Below, one piece after another: positions 21,801 through 31,841 of a stretch of DNA of 64,000 bases. Made by a program: the position numbers and the translations under genes. Under the pieces are notes generated by a model. The model saw only the letters and a list, made by a program, of their open reading frames with translations, was not told the DNA's origin and made no database searches. Every line of letters begins with the position of its first letter. Position 1 is the first letter of the stretch. The DNA is from Manduca sexta (lineage: Eukaryota > Arthropoda > Insecta > Lepidoptera > Sphingidae), in the NCBI RefSeq assembly GCF_014839805.1, contig NC_051130.1, positions 2,294,001 through 2,358,000 of the forward strand, in the 5' to 3' direction.

Positions 21801-24303
21801 CACACGAAATTATTAATATACTTAATATATTCCGACCGTGAAATCAACCAGCGAAGACAATGCGTCTCCTGAGAGTTTCTACATAATATACATTATGAGA
21901 TTCAATAAACATTGGCTTCTTCTATATGTCCTATAGTACGTCAATATAAAGATCTTTCACGCCTGCTGTAGAAACAATTTCGCTTAGTTTTTACTGTCGG
22001 CTGCCTAACATCAATGTCCAATCTCAAACCAAGTTAAAAAGTACACTAACCCCCTTATTCATAGACGTTTTATATCTCCTCCGTAAAGCTGTGATAACAA
22101 GGTGTTGTATCTCAATATTAGCCAATCATAACGGCCCTATGTCTACGCACTGCAAATCAGACTTTTTATCACAGCCAGTGGCGGCCTTATTTGGCGCGAG
22201 TCCCAGACGAAATCAAAAATACAACGCGTTGCCCCGGACGGCACAAGAAAATTCCCCGGTTTTAACAGTTTGCTTGGTAAGATCGTAAAAAAAGTCCTTC
22301 AAAACACCGCGCGCGAGGTCCTGGGCGGTTGTCCGGTTCGCCTCCCCCTAAAGCCGCCCCTGATCACTGCTTTACTCCGTCCTTAGATAAAAAACGTAAA
22401 TAAGAGGATAAGTAAATAAATTTAAGAATCAAATTAGGTCAAAGAGGTGTTAAATCCTCATGCTTATATGGGTGATGTTGGCAGGCGTGCTGGATTGCGT
22501 GACGCTAGTGCGAGGGTCGCGCATGCGCTGGTCGCTCGCGGCGCACGACATCTGCTTCACTAACGCGCTGCACTCGTGCTTCTTCGCGCTCGGCAAGTGT
22601 GTACCCGTCGTGCGAGGCGCCGGCGTCTATCAGGTACAACTGACAATAATAACACCACACAACATAACTACTATTATATATAGCTGAAGTTTGGTTGTTT
22701 AAACGCGCTCATCTCGGGAAATACTGGTTCGAATTGAAAAATCAATTATTGTTGGATATCCCATTTATCGAGGAAGGCTATAGTGACTACATAAAAAAAT
22801 TCATTGCTTAAGGCTGTTAAAACTGGCCGAAGCTGGTAAGTTCATGACAATCGTTTACGACAGTTAATTTAAAAAAACGTAAAAATTTGAGTTACACCGC
22901 TTTTGCGCTGAGCGCCTGAATTCAGATATCCATTATGCGTCAAGCTGTATGACAGTTTCTCACAAAGCATCATACTTCCAGCCAGCAATGGATTTCTGCG
23001 TGGAGAGGCTATCACGAGGCGAGTGGGTGCACATATTCCCCGAAGGTCGAGTGAACGTGGACAAAGAGCACATCCGGTTCAAGTGGGGGGTGGGGAGGTT
23101 GATCGCGGACAGTGCGCAGGCGCCGCTCGTGGTGCCCGTCTGGCATGAAGGCATGGATCAGGTGCTGCCCAACTGTGAACCTTATTTATTGAAGTTCAGG
23201 AAAAGGGTGTTCCTGAATGTCGGAGAGCCTATACAGATACATCATTTGTTGGAGAGGTGAGATTAGATAAATATTCATATATTACTCCTATATCCCTGAA
23301 GGAGTAGGCAGAGGTGTAACAAGGATACCTACTTTTCTCCATGTATGTTCCGTTCCATGATGTGGTAGGGGGTGAGCCTACTGCCTTTTTGGGCACAAAT
23401 TCCGGACTCCCACCAAATGGGAATCCAACCCAATATCTATTTAGCAGAACCGGGATTTCAACCCAAGACCTCAAAGTGGAAGTCGTACCGCCCACGCCAT
23501 ACAACTACCCCACTGTGAGGCAGTCAGTTTAGTAGAGTGAAACAAATTCTATTAGACATAAAAACCGGTCATAGTAGTTTACACTAATACATTGTGTTTG
23601 AGCTTAACTATACATTTAGTAAGGCAGGCCGACATAATTTTGGAAAACGTCAGTCAACTCCTGACTGATTAAACACAATTGATAATACTCCAATACTACT
23701 GTTGTATTGGATGCCGCATCTTTTGTATTAACCGGTTGTAACAAACGCCCTTGGCAGTTTCCCACCGCTTACTAAACAATAGTTTATTTATGGTACAATT
23801 ATTTTCTATAACCGTGCTATTTTTAATTTAATAAATAAAATAAAAATGTTGTGTTGAAAGGAAATATTATAAAGGTATATTAATTTCATAATAAACGCAA
23901 GGACATAACTGGCCAAGTATTAGCTTACAATTCACCAGCTATATTTCTGTCCAAATTAGAAAACAATTTTCGTACATGTCACATACATTGAGCACCACAA
24001 ATTCCTCCATAAAATTTTCGAGCCCAGAAACTTATTTTCAGCCTCATATTCTGCCATTAAAAATAAATAATTTCCAGGTTACGAAAATCGAACGCATCAG
24101 AAGAAGAAACCCGAAAGGCGATCACGGACCGCATCCAGGAAGAGCTGCTGAGGCTACGCGACCGCACGCACGCGCTCATCCGCCGCGCGGTCGGCGCTGG
24201 CGAGTGCACCGACGCGCCCCCCATCCCCCGCCGCCCCGCACGAAGCGCGCAACGGCAAGGAGCGCGAGACAGACGCGGAGCAGTAACGGGGCCCATGCCA
24301 TGA
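12878..24303 (+). CDS. Taz: Tafazzin, mitochondrial cardiolipin transacylase
   Basis: Five exons: 12878-12992, 20213-20338, 22485-22633, 22982-23256, 24078-24303. All junctions are GT/AG with consistent phases (1,1,0,2), giving 296 aa against about 290 for the human protein. Tafazzin moves acyl chains between phospholipids to remodel cardiolipin at mitochondrial membranes. The sequence shows the acyltransferase HX4D motif (NHHSCFDD, His70 to Asp75), the FPEGRVN motif at 149-155, and the conserved block [10 protein letters not shown]. Exon 1 encodes [15 protein letters not shown] and a hydrophobic membrane stretch (about 25-40), as in insect tafazzins. Intron 1 is 7.2 kb and holds a Helitron, a hAT element and a foldback repeat. 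The last exon ends in an Arg-rich tail after the conserved [13 protein letters not shown] helix; this tail is the least certain part. Confidence 0.93.
13690..13868 (-). mobile_element. TTAA-bounded palindromic MITE, copy 1
   Basis: A 179-bp unit starting and ending in TTAA. It contains two perfect 16-bp palindromes, GGCTCGCCGGCGAGCC (near 13709-13724) and TGTTTGCCGGCAAACA (near 13832-13847), around an AT-rich palindromic centre with ATAACCTTAT and its complement. A near-identical copy lies in opposite orientation at 63589-63764. TTAA target duplication suggests a piggyBac-type nonautonomous element; strand is given relative to the second copy. No coding capacity. It sits in tafazzin intron 1. 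Confidence 0.8.
14763..14795 (+). repeat. SINE 3' fragment
   Basis: CACATCATAGGACTGAACAC matches the 3' body of the SINE at 6690-6860. The head is missing. Confidence 0.5.
17466..18578 (-). mobile_element. Short Helitron with both termini and a helicase fragment
   Basis: On the minus strand the unit begins TCTATAATATAAAATGAATC directly after an A, and ends CTAG directly before a T. Seven bases upstream of CTAG is a hairpin with stem GACAG/CTGTC. A 5' TC, a 3' hairpin plus CTRR, and insertion between A and T with no target duplication are the hallmarks of Helitrons. Full elements are 5-6 kb with a Rep/helicase gene; this one is 1,113 bp and keeps only the helicase C-terminus, so it is internally deleted and nonautonomous. 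It lies in tafazzin intron 1. Confidence 0.85.
17696..18355 (-). pseudogene. Helitron Rep/helicase C-terminal fragment (PIF1-like)
   Basis: An uninterrupted frame of 219 codons with the last third of a PIF1-family superfamily-1B helicase. It shows [21 protein letters not shown], the motif-V-like INKSQGQSL and the motif-VI-like LYVACSRVG, and ends [17 protein letters not shown]. The Walker A and B motifs and the whole HUH nuclease are missing, so it cannot act alone. The first roughly 30 residues (from MLLYKVHCC) do not look like helicase and are probably read-through of non-coding Helitron sequence. The frame has no stop or shift, so the deletion is probably fairly recent. Confidence 0.85.
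18944..19241 (+). mobile_element. hAT-type MITE, copy 1 (298 bp)
   Basis: Terminal repeats CAGGGATGGCGAACC and, inverted, CAGGGATAGCGAACC (14 of 15 match). Flanking octamers GTCTAGAG and ATATAGTG agree at five positions around a TAG core, typical of an aged hAT duplication. A second copy, in opposite orientation, lies at 42566-42908. No transposase; the short frame 19070-19258 inside it is chance. Confidence 0.75.
21155..21440 (+). mobile_element. 3' end of a non-LTR retrotransposon (CR1/BMC1-like), decayed
   Basis: Contains 'gcctatttctgccgccgagc', 'ccgctttgaaggatattgtagccagagtaactac' spacing and 'atgggcggtcgtatcggttaccatcaggcg', a familiar 3' end of lepidopteran LINEs. A shorter 'atgggcgacagtgatcacttacca' piece at 9670-9700 belongs to the same general type. 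Family name is from memory. Confidence 0.5.
22047..22411. mobile_element. TA-flanked foldback element, copy 1, interrupted
   Basis: The left end TAACCCCCTTATTCATAGACG and the block AAAGCTGTGATAACAAG match the element at 57507-57764. The right end (22370-22411) carries the complementary GTCCTTAGATAAAAAACGT. The middle is interrupted by a separate hAT-like insertion at 22176-22362. Confidence 0.7.
22176..22362. mobile_element. 187-bp hAT-type MITE nested in a foldback element
   Basis: Ends CAGTGGCGGCCTTATTTGGC and, inverted, CAGGGGCGGCTTTAGGGGG. It is flanked by the octamers ATCACAGC (22168-22175) and ATCACTGC (22363-22370), seven of eight identical. The uninterrupted relative at 57507 shows the same host motif (TTATCACAGCTTTACT), so the insertion point is independently supported. 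Confidence 0.8.
23290..23522 (-). mobile_element. tRNA-derived SINE in tafazzin intron 4
   Basis: Read on the minus strand, the head GCCTCACAGTGGGGTAGTTG carries an A-box-like region, with a B-box-like GGGTTGAAATCCC at 23452-23464; the body ends near 'ggcagaggtgtaac'. The same body ('gggcagaggtgcaaccggggcac') occurs at 52270-52470. Confidence 0.6.
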
Positions 24304-24547
24304 CGAGGCGCGATGTTTTGTTCTCCCTTGAACCTTTTGACGTATGTCACTTGTCACAGTTATGTCAGTGTGACAGTTGTCAATGACTACGGTAGCCTCA
24401 TCAGTACATTGGTGGTACAAGAACTGGGAACCGTAAGGTTGTCTTTAGGCAATTGAAAGTATTTTTCGATATAAAAATACGCGAAAGTTGTCTGAAGGTA
24501 ACCCTGAGTGTTACCAGGGCAGCAGTTGACGCGCCTTTGCCTATCAG

Positions 24548-24553
24548 AATAAA
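24548..24553 (+). terminator. Tafazzin polyadenylation signal AATAAA
   Basis: First canonical hexamer after the tafazzin stop codon, implying a 3' UTR of about 270 bases. Inferred from position. Confidence 0.5.
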
Positions 24554-24569
24554 GACTCACCAAAAAAAG

Positions 24570-27500
24570 TATAAAGGGCGCGTGCGACGTCACGATCCGA
24601 CATGTGAATGGCCAATAAGAGCTGTAAACTCCAAATCGATACAGTTAGAGCGATAACTATCGATTTATACATTCCCCGAAGTACAACAAAAGGTGTATGT
24701 GAGTTTGTATTTGTACGTGATAGTATCGCTCCCGACATTCGCGCCTCTACCGACGAGCTTCAATAGATAAATTAGCTAAACATATGTGTGATTGTATTGT
24801 AGATACCGACTGCTAATGTGGAAGACAGCGGCACATTTTTACATTGTCGAAGGGATGAAAGTGATATACCTCTCCCCAATCCCTGCCGCTCTGAAGGCCA
24901 GGAAGAGGAGCTGGATTGTTTGATGATGTGATGATGTAAAAGGCTGTTAATATGACCTCGAACTAGTCTAAAAATTTTGGATAAATATAATTTCAGACCA
25001 ACCAAACTTGGACATAATATCAGTCAAAATTAGTATGGATAACACAATTCATTTCAATGGCATACAGATTGAGGATAGTTATACCACTGTCCCTATCCAC
25101 CACATTAGAAGTACGTGAACTAGTATTCGGTTTGGGCAAGTGCGGGTGAGAGGTTTGACATAGTGAGTGACATTATAGAACTGTTTTATGTAAGTAGTGA
25201 AAGTGGCCAGCGTTCGTGTGTTTGTTTTTATTCGCATCGTTGTTCGTTTGACAACTCCCTGTGTAAATATGACTCGGGGCGAGATGCTTTTGTGTGACAG
25301 TCTAAGTATATAGTTTGAATATGGTAATAATTGTGGGTGAGAGTATGAATCAAATATGCTATTAAGAAAAAATAAATTTGCAGTTATCAATAACTTCAAA
25401 TACTTACATTAGAATTCTCATCAAGTTAACATACTGTATGATTTATATTTATGTGCAAATCATTCAACTGGTTGATTCAGTGTTAGACAAATATATTGTA
25501 TTATCTACAATCAGCGTCAAATTAATGTATAAAGATGTTACAAGTCAAGGTATATTCATTTGGAACTGATAGAATCTACATTTTGAACAAATCGGAACTA
25601 TACTTAACAATACACAAACATCTCGCCTCAATACTCTATAATTGTGCCACTCGGTGCACACTCGATTTTTCTATACAATTTTATAAAAATATTTTGAGAT
25701 TTGTTACGAGCGTTTACCTAGTCGACGGCATTGTGTGCGCTGTCATTAAGTGTTCCCGTGAACAATTTCTCAGACCGTTTGGAAAAGATAGAATTAAATA
25801 AAATGACACTTTAAAATTAATTATTATAGGTGTTGGCACGTAAGTTGATCGTTCAGAAATATGGAAGGGAAAAATACATTTTATGAGGGTACTTGATCAC
25901 TCAAATCAATCATATCAATAATGCTGTAAAACAAGATAAATTGGGAGGACAATATTAGGACAAATAAGCCAGATGTCTCGTTAGAACAAATATTTATTTT
26001 AATTGTGCTCTAAGTTCAGTAATATTCTCAATTAAAATATTGACCCCATAACTTTCGTGTACCGTTTTAGGCAAGAAAATACCATGTCCAGTGATTTGTT
26101 AGTCCATGGTAAACTACACATTAGAAGTTTATGTCTAAAATATTTGGTCATTCATCACCGGTCAAGTTATGTGCTAATGCTTCAAACAATATAGTTATTA
26201 GAATGCCTCAAATAATAATATTTTATGTATATCATTAAAATTTCGATAAGATGTAACAAGCATTGCCGAGTCACAAAATAGTATTATTAGTCAAATTATG
26301 TAAAGGACATTGCTTGTTAATCGACGGTTTTAGAATATTTTACAACAAAATAATTTATTGTAAGCATTCATTCGTAACGAACGTCTGAGAATTTGCCAAA
26401 TGAAATAGGCGCTTTCATTGCCCGTTGCGGGGCGGGGCCGAGGAATCACCATGTACATTGACATTAAACATGACAGTTGTCAAACATATTTGCTACTTCT
26501 ATCCCAATTAAAATATGAACACATATCCTCAATATCAATTGTTGATATTAAACGACAAAAAGGTCCAAAGAATCTCTCTTCCCAGTGACTTTCCCAGTCT
26601 ATTCTCTCCATCAAGTTCAGCATTATACTCAATGCAATTCAGTGAGTGGAAGGTGACGACTTACCATCATTGATCCATTGTTCTTTTAAATAATTTACTA
26701 AATTATATTTTTTTATTACTTGAATGCACGGTCCCGCCCCTGCCACGGATGTGTGTGAACGAACCTACTCTATCTTTTCCGCCTGGTCTGGTCCCGCTTT
26801 ACGTTTTTATTTATGTTCCTTGTAAACGAGTCTTCCGTGAGTTTTATTTATATTTATTGTGATTGTGTTTACGGCTGGGCTGTCCTCATCTGTGCACAAA
26901 GGGACAGCGCGGCGGCGGCTATGACGACGCGGTTGTAAACGAGCTTCGTGTATCAGATCTACTTCAATGAATACCGTGTTTTTTTTCACTGAATGATAAA
27001 GGAAATAAATCGTTCATGTTATGATACAAGATCAATCTGTAACGAATTGCAGCTCCATAGAAAATTAAAATTGTAAAAAAAATATGACATCGTCACCAGA
27101 TGGTGACTTTGTTAGAGTCCAATAATTATTGTAATGTGTTTCAAACCAATACACAAAATTGCTTGTATGCTAGTTCAGAATTTTGAACAGTGATAAGTAC
27201 TATCTACACGGGGTTAAGAGAGCTATTGCATTGCGGTATTTATTGGAGTTGATCTAATTTATAGTCTGTACCGATGATGCATATGGGGTAGATCACTGTC
27301 AAATTAGATCCATGTAGAGGGCGCTGTATTTAAAAATATATTTTTAGGAATTACTTTTAATAAATGGAATGTTCTGCATTATTAATGAATAAATATAATC
27401 CACCTATTCAAGTTATTTGTGGGGTAAACAGTGACTTATAATTTGACAGCAGTCTGCCCCACTGTCGCACAACGTTTAATATACGGCATCTGCATATCAA

Positions 27501-28000
27501 ATGTAAATACATATTTATAGATGTAACGTAGTTATTGTTTAAATACCTCAGTAAGAGGACGCGCCGAGTTGGGTGTAGTTAGGGTTGGGGCGCACTAGGA
27601 AAGCAGTTTGAGATTAACGGCAGTTTGAAGATACGACGTTGGATTGTGCTTTATTCAAATCAAAAAATAGCCTCTTTTTATTTGATCGGTTCGTAGACGC
27701 CTCTCATATTGTAGAGGTTTACGATCGATGGTGATCAATCGCTTGTTCCATATAAAATTTAAAAGCTGTTATATGAGGGAAATATTTTATATGGAACACT
27801 ATAAGAGAAGCTATTTCAATGATCGCAAACTATTCGCCTTGTGTGACGGGTAAGCGCGTAGGGCTCGGCGCGTCGGTGTTGGAGCGTGTACATACTAGAT
27901 AGTGCTTTTGTGTTAAGCGATAATGATCATGTTCTGTTATCCGTTACTAATGTATGTGATTTTTAAATGTCTACCTTTTTAATAAATGGATGGATTTTAC
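24570..28000. other. 3.4-kb intergenic region between tafazzin and Edc3
   Basis: No supported gene. Convergent 3' ends flank it. It is AT-rich with small GC-richer islands at 26405-26450, 26730-26800 and 26890-26950 but no motifs. A 15-bp perfect inverted repeat lies at 27744-27798. Confidence 0.5.
27744..27798. repeat. Perfect 15-bp inverted repeat with 25-base loop
   Basis: TGTTCCATATAAAAT at 27744-27758 is exactly complementary to 27784-27798. Could be a hairpin or the core of a worn foldback element; no function can be assigned. Confidence 0.7.
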
Positions 28001-28012
28001 TGTATTTGAATT

Positions 28013-28018
28013 TTTATT
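28013..28018 (-). terminator. Candidate Edc3 polyadenylation signal
   Basis: AATAAA on the minus strand about 260 bases past the Edc3 stop codon. Chosen only by position. Confidence 0.4.
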
Positions 28019-28273
28019 CCTGCTGAATTAAATACAAATCAACTTGGAATATTGTATTGTAAAATGCACTTGATAACTTAATGTCACAAAATATACATTT
28101 CATGTTCAATTTGTAACCGGCTAATAAAAAGCATGGCTAAACAGAAGTTATATACAGTCTTGAGTCAGTGAGGTGCGTCTGCGGCGCGCCTAGCGCGTCA
28201 CAGCACACCCACTCCGTCCCACGTCCCGCATTCACTGTGAGCATGTGCGCCCACGCACTCACAGTGTTTAAGG

Positions 28274-30719
28274 TCAATCGTCGGCGGGATGCAGCGCTAG
28301 CACTGAAGCGGCTCCAAAGGGCGGGCGGTACTGCAGTCGCAGGTCGGCGAACAGGCGCAGCGGCGGCGCCACGTCCGCCAGGTACACGCGTCCCAGAGAC
28401 GGCGCCAGTGCGGCCGGCGCGCACCCCGCCACCGACGCGCGCACCGCCAGCTCCGCCTCGCCGCCGCCGCCCGACACGTACCAGCCGCGCGTCGGCGGCT
28501 CCAAGGCTATGATGGCGCCGCGCACACCACCCGCCCATCTTAACACCTCTCTGCAAAACGCATTCATTCAAAACTTTACAATTCAGAAACAAAACATTTT
28601 TTTCGAACTAATTCAAAATAGCACAAACAAATAGTTAAAATTTGACACAAACCGTAACATCTACTATAGTGGAATCATATTATGTATGGTACGGAATACT
28701 CACTCATGACGATCTTGCTGGTCATCCAGCAGCGGATCGTAAAGCGCAAGCAGCACGAGGTCAGGACTGGGCAACGCATGCGCGTCGGCAGCGCGTGTCA
28801 CGCCGCTCAACGCCAGCGCCGCCTCGCGCTGCAGCGCTTCGCAAGGTGCCGCCTCAGCATAGTACACAACGCGCGCGCCGTGCGAGGCCAGCAAGCGCGC
28901 CGCCGCCAGCCCCACGGCGCCCACGCGGTGTGCGCCCGCCAGTGCCACCACCACTGGCTGCTGATGAGCGTTACGCGGCTCCAGGCGCCGCCCGCCGCCC
29001 ACCAGCCGTAACGCTACGTCTGCAGCGGCGCGTGCCAGCAGAGTGTGCGCGCTGTCCGCCAACCCCACCCGCTGCATGCCCTCCCACAGCTGCCGGCGCA
29101 GGCGCGGCACCACGGACGGCACCACCACACCGTCGTCGGTCACGTAGTCGATGGGCCCGCGCAGCTCGTCAGGCACGCGCAGTGCGTGCCGCGCCACGTG
29201 CGACGTGCCGAGTACGTTCTCGTCGTGCCGGAACTTGCCGACGTCATCCGCCTGCCGCACCAGGTCCGGTTTGTGGGAGTTGCGCATCTGTTCCCAGAGC
29301 GCACGTTTGTCGAACAGCGCCAGATTGCCTTCAAAATCGAAGTCGTCGTCGAGTGCCGGGTCGGCGGCGTCGCCGAAGCAAGCCTCGTTTTTTCGACGCG
29401 CTTTCTCGTGCACTCCGCCACCGCCTGCGCCCATACGACATTTAGGCGTCGAACCAGTGTTGCCATAACTCCCTACAAAATCAAATTCAATACCTAGTAA
29501 TCAAAATATTGAATCGAAGTACAATAAGTGAAAGCATAATAGATTACCTGCAAAATTGTTAGTTCTGTTGGTTCTGTTGCCCATGATGTCGATGGGCTTG
29601 CTGCGCGCGGGCACCGCGCCGGTGCCACGACTGTTGCCCGCCTTGCTGTTCACAGCTACATTGTTAGAAGGTTGGCTAGTTGCTGTAACAAAAAATATTA
29701 TTAAAAAATAAATTATTGTGTAATGTGTATGCAGTTTGAATAGACTAGTGCAACCATATTAGAAGTTAGCAGTGACTTACAAACTCACAATGTATCCACA
29801 TAGAAAGATGTAATAGAGAACTTAGAGCTATTTAATTTAGCCAAAATATTTACGAATTTAGCAGATTGGGTTTGTGAGATTCACATTCTAGATCATTCCA
29901 TAACAATAATCTAAAATTTATATATGAACATGTATACAATATGGTAATAATACATTACAAAACTATTTCATGAAAGTTATTTTATTAGTCATGATGATAG
30001 TGAAATATTTAAAGAAAAACTGTTATTTTTGACACATAAGTACACATTTTTGGTAAAAACTGTGAACAATACAATAATCAGAGTTTAGAAGAACATTAAA
30101 TTACAGTTTGATCTAGGGCCCCAAACAAGGCATTGACTGATTCACACAATTACCGCACACTTGAGACTAAACATTTCCGTTACATTTATCATGGGTAAAT
30201 AAGTTAAACATAAACATGTAACTTAGATATTTGAAATTAAAGTGCCAGAAGCTGTACATAAGTGAAACTGTGAGTAAAGCCACTAACTAATGTTATTGCT
30301 CATCATGCAACACATGTTTCTCAGATAATAACAAACAAGACAAACCTGAACTAGTTGGTATGGCCTGTAGGTTCTCACACACAGTAGCGCGTGATGTCTT
30401 CTTACTGCTCTTAGTGACCGCGACCGTGCTGTGAGTCTGCTCCGACGGCTCTGCACGAGCCTCTATTATTTTCAGATCCTTGATATCCGCAGCCCTGAGT
30501 TTATAACCCCATTAGACTGAGTCATGCAATTATTACAACCAAATATCACAAAAAAGATACTCACTTCAGCGTAACTTGAGATTTCGGGTATGGAAAACCA
30601 TTTCTGAATGCTTTTGTAAGGGTTATAGTACTACCGTCTGCTTCGAGGATAGTACCCTGGTAACAACCCAGCGGTTCCCCACAATTAACTGACACCGCAT
30701 ATCCGATCCACTTGGCCAT
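28274..30719 (-). CDS. Edc3: Enhancer of mRNA decapping 3 (EDC3)
   Basis: Five exons on the minus strand: 30565-30719, 30346-30494, 29548-29682, 28704-29472, 28274-28550. Phases 2,1,1,2 are consistent and the product is 494 aa (human about 508). EDC3 is a P-body scaffold that binds DCP2 and DDX6 and stimulates mRNA decapping. The sequence shows an N-terminal divergent LSm domain (MAKWIGYAVSVNCGEPLGCYQG, about residues 1-62), a low-complexity linker, the FDF motif (DDDFDFEGNLALFDKR, Phe191-Phe193) that docks the DDX6 helicase, and a C-terminal YjeF_N Rossmann-like domain (about 245-494). The frame is open upstream to 30758, but the start at 30719 matches the family's start. Exon 4 is very GC-rich. 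ERMP1 diverges about 1.1 kb away. Confidence 0.94.
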
Positions 30720-30759
30720 ATTGTTTACAGTTTGTTTCGTGCATTCATAAAATAACAAT

Positions 30760-31841
30760 AGTTATGTCTAATTATCATATATTTAATTAAGAAGTAGGTA
30801 TTCAAACAAAAATAAGTTTCCAATCACAATTCACATGACACATAAAATTGACATTTGACACTTGTGGATTTTAGAAAGACCAATGAGTGAATGAAAGAAT
30901 AATAAACACAGATAATATTCATAACAATGAACAACACAAAAAAATGTTTATCCTTGAAACGTGTATGTAATAATATTCTAATAATATATGTCGTGGCGTA
31001 CTACAATAGTTAAATGCTTTGATAAATATATAGTGGAATTTTTATTGAAAACAGATCAATATCTCATTCAATATTTCAGGCATATCTATCAACGAGGTTA
31101 CGTAAACTGCATAAAAAAGAAGGATGTAGTCTATGTTTCGCCGCAGAATGATCATGAATTGTTTGTTGATTTGACGTTCGATGTTCGTACAAAACGAAAA
31201 AAAAATTACATGAAAAAAAACTATTTACTTCGCCATAATAATATTTTGTAATTTATGTGAAAAAATAATAACACAATTGGACATGCCGACCAAAGTGGTA
31301 TGGTATTATCTTATTATATTATTGTTCTATAATTTTTTATATCATAGTTTTATTTACGTTTTTATGTGATTATTGTGAATGGATATTTAGCTTAAATTTA
31401 TGTAGCACTATAGGATTTTTTTCGGCGCACCTGTATCCATGTTACATCTTATATGATTCTGTTATGATTTGTGACAAACCCGTCGCAGCCTCGGCTCGGG
31501 GCCACAATCGGCCAATTAACAGGCGCTCGTTCAGCTTCATTGTCGAATTATACGCACATTATTCACGTAAGGACGTCCGATATAAATCTAGTTTCGTATC
31601 GACCTCCAAATAGGTCGACCATGGATGTGGTGATCCCATCATCATGTTACTATAGATACTTACTATATTACATGCAGAAAAACAAATATTAATTTATATA
31701 AAAGCATAAAAGTGCTATAAAATATTTCATACGTGCAATGCAACATTTCAGAATATATTGCACATTTGAATGTATATTTCCATTTAATTCTATTAAATAA
31801 AATGTATAAGAACTTATGGTATTATATTTGTTTTTATTCAG
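30760..31841. other. Divergent intergenic region, Edc3 / ERMP1 promoters
   Basis: Must contain the Edc3 start and at least one 5' exon of ERMP1. The only GC-richer patch is 31480-31560, ending in a donor-like CAC|GTAAGG at 31562; its ATG-containing frame (ATG at 31464) would join the first recognised ERMP1 exon out of frame, so I do not call it. The 87-codon frame at 30988-31251 is Lys-rich and unsupported. Confidence 0.4.

Larger units (their letters stand above)
20339..22484. other. Tafazzin intron 2 (2.1 kb)
   Basis: Holds a decayed LINE 3' end (21155-21440) and a foldback element with a nested hAT MITE (22047-22411). The rest shows nothing supported. Confidence 0.55.

Noticed and set aside
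24057..24420. Minus-strand frames of 88-97 codons
   Set aside because: Shadows of the GC-rich last tafazzin exon; arginine/alanine-rich composition and no motif.
28642..29497. Long open frames on the plus strand (up to 267 codons)
   Set aside because: They are antisense or other-frame shadows of the GC-rich Edc3 exon 28704-29472, whose FDF and YjeF_N motifs are clear on the minus strand.
30988..31251. 87-codon frame between Edc3 and ERMP1 as ERMP1 exon 1
   Set aside because: Lys/Tyr-rich, ends in a stop without a donor in phase 0, and lacks similarity to ERMP1 N-termini.
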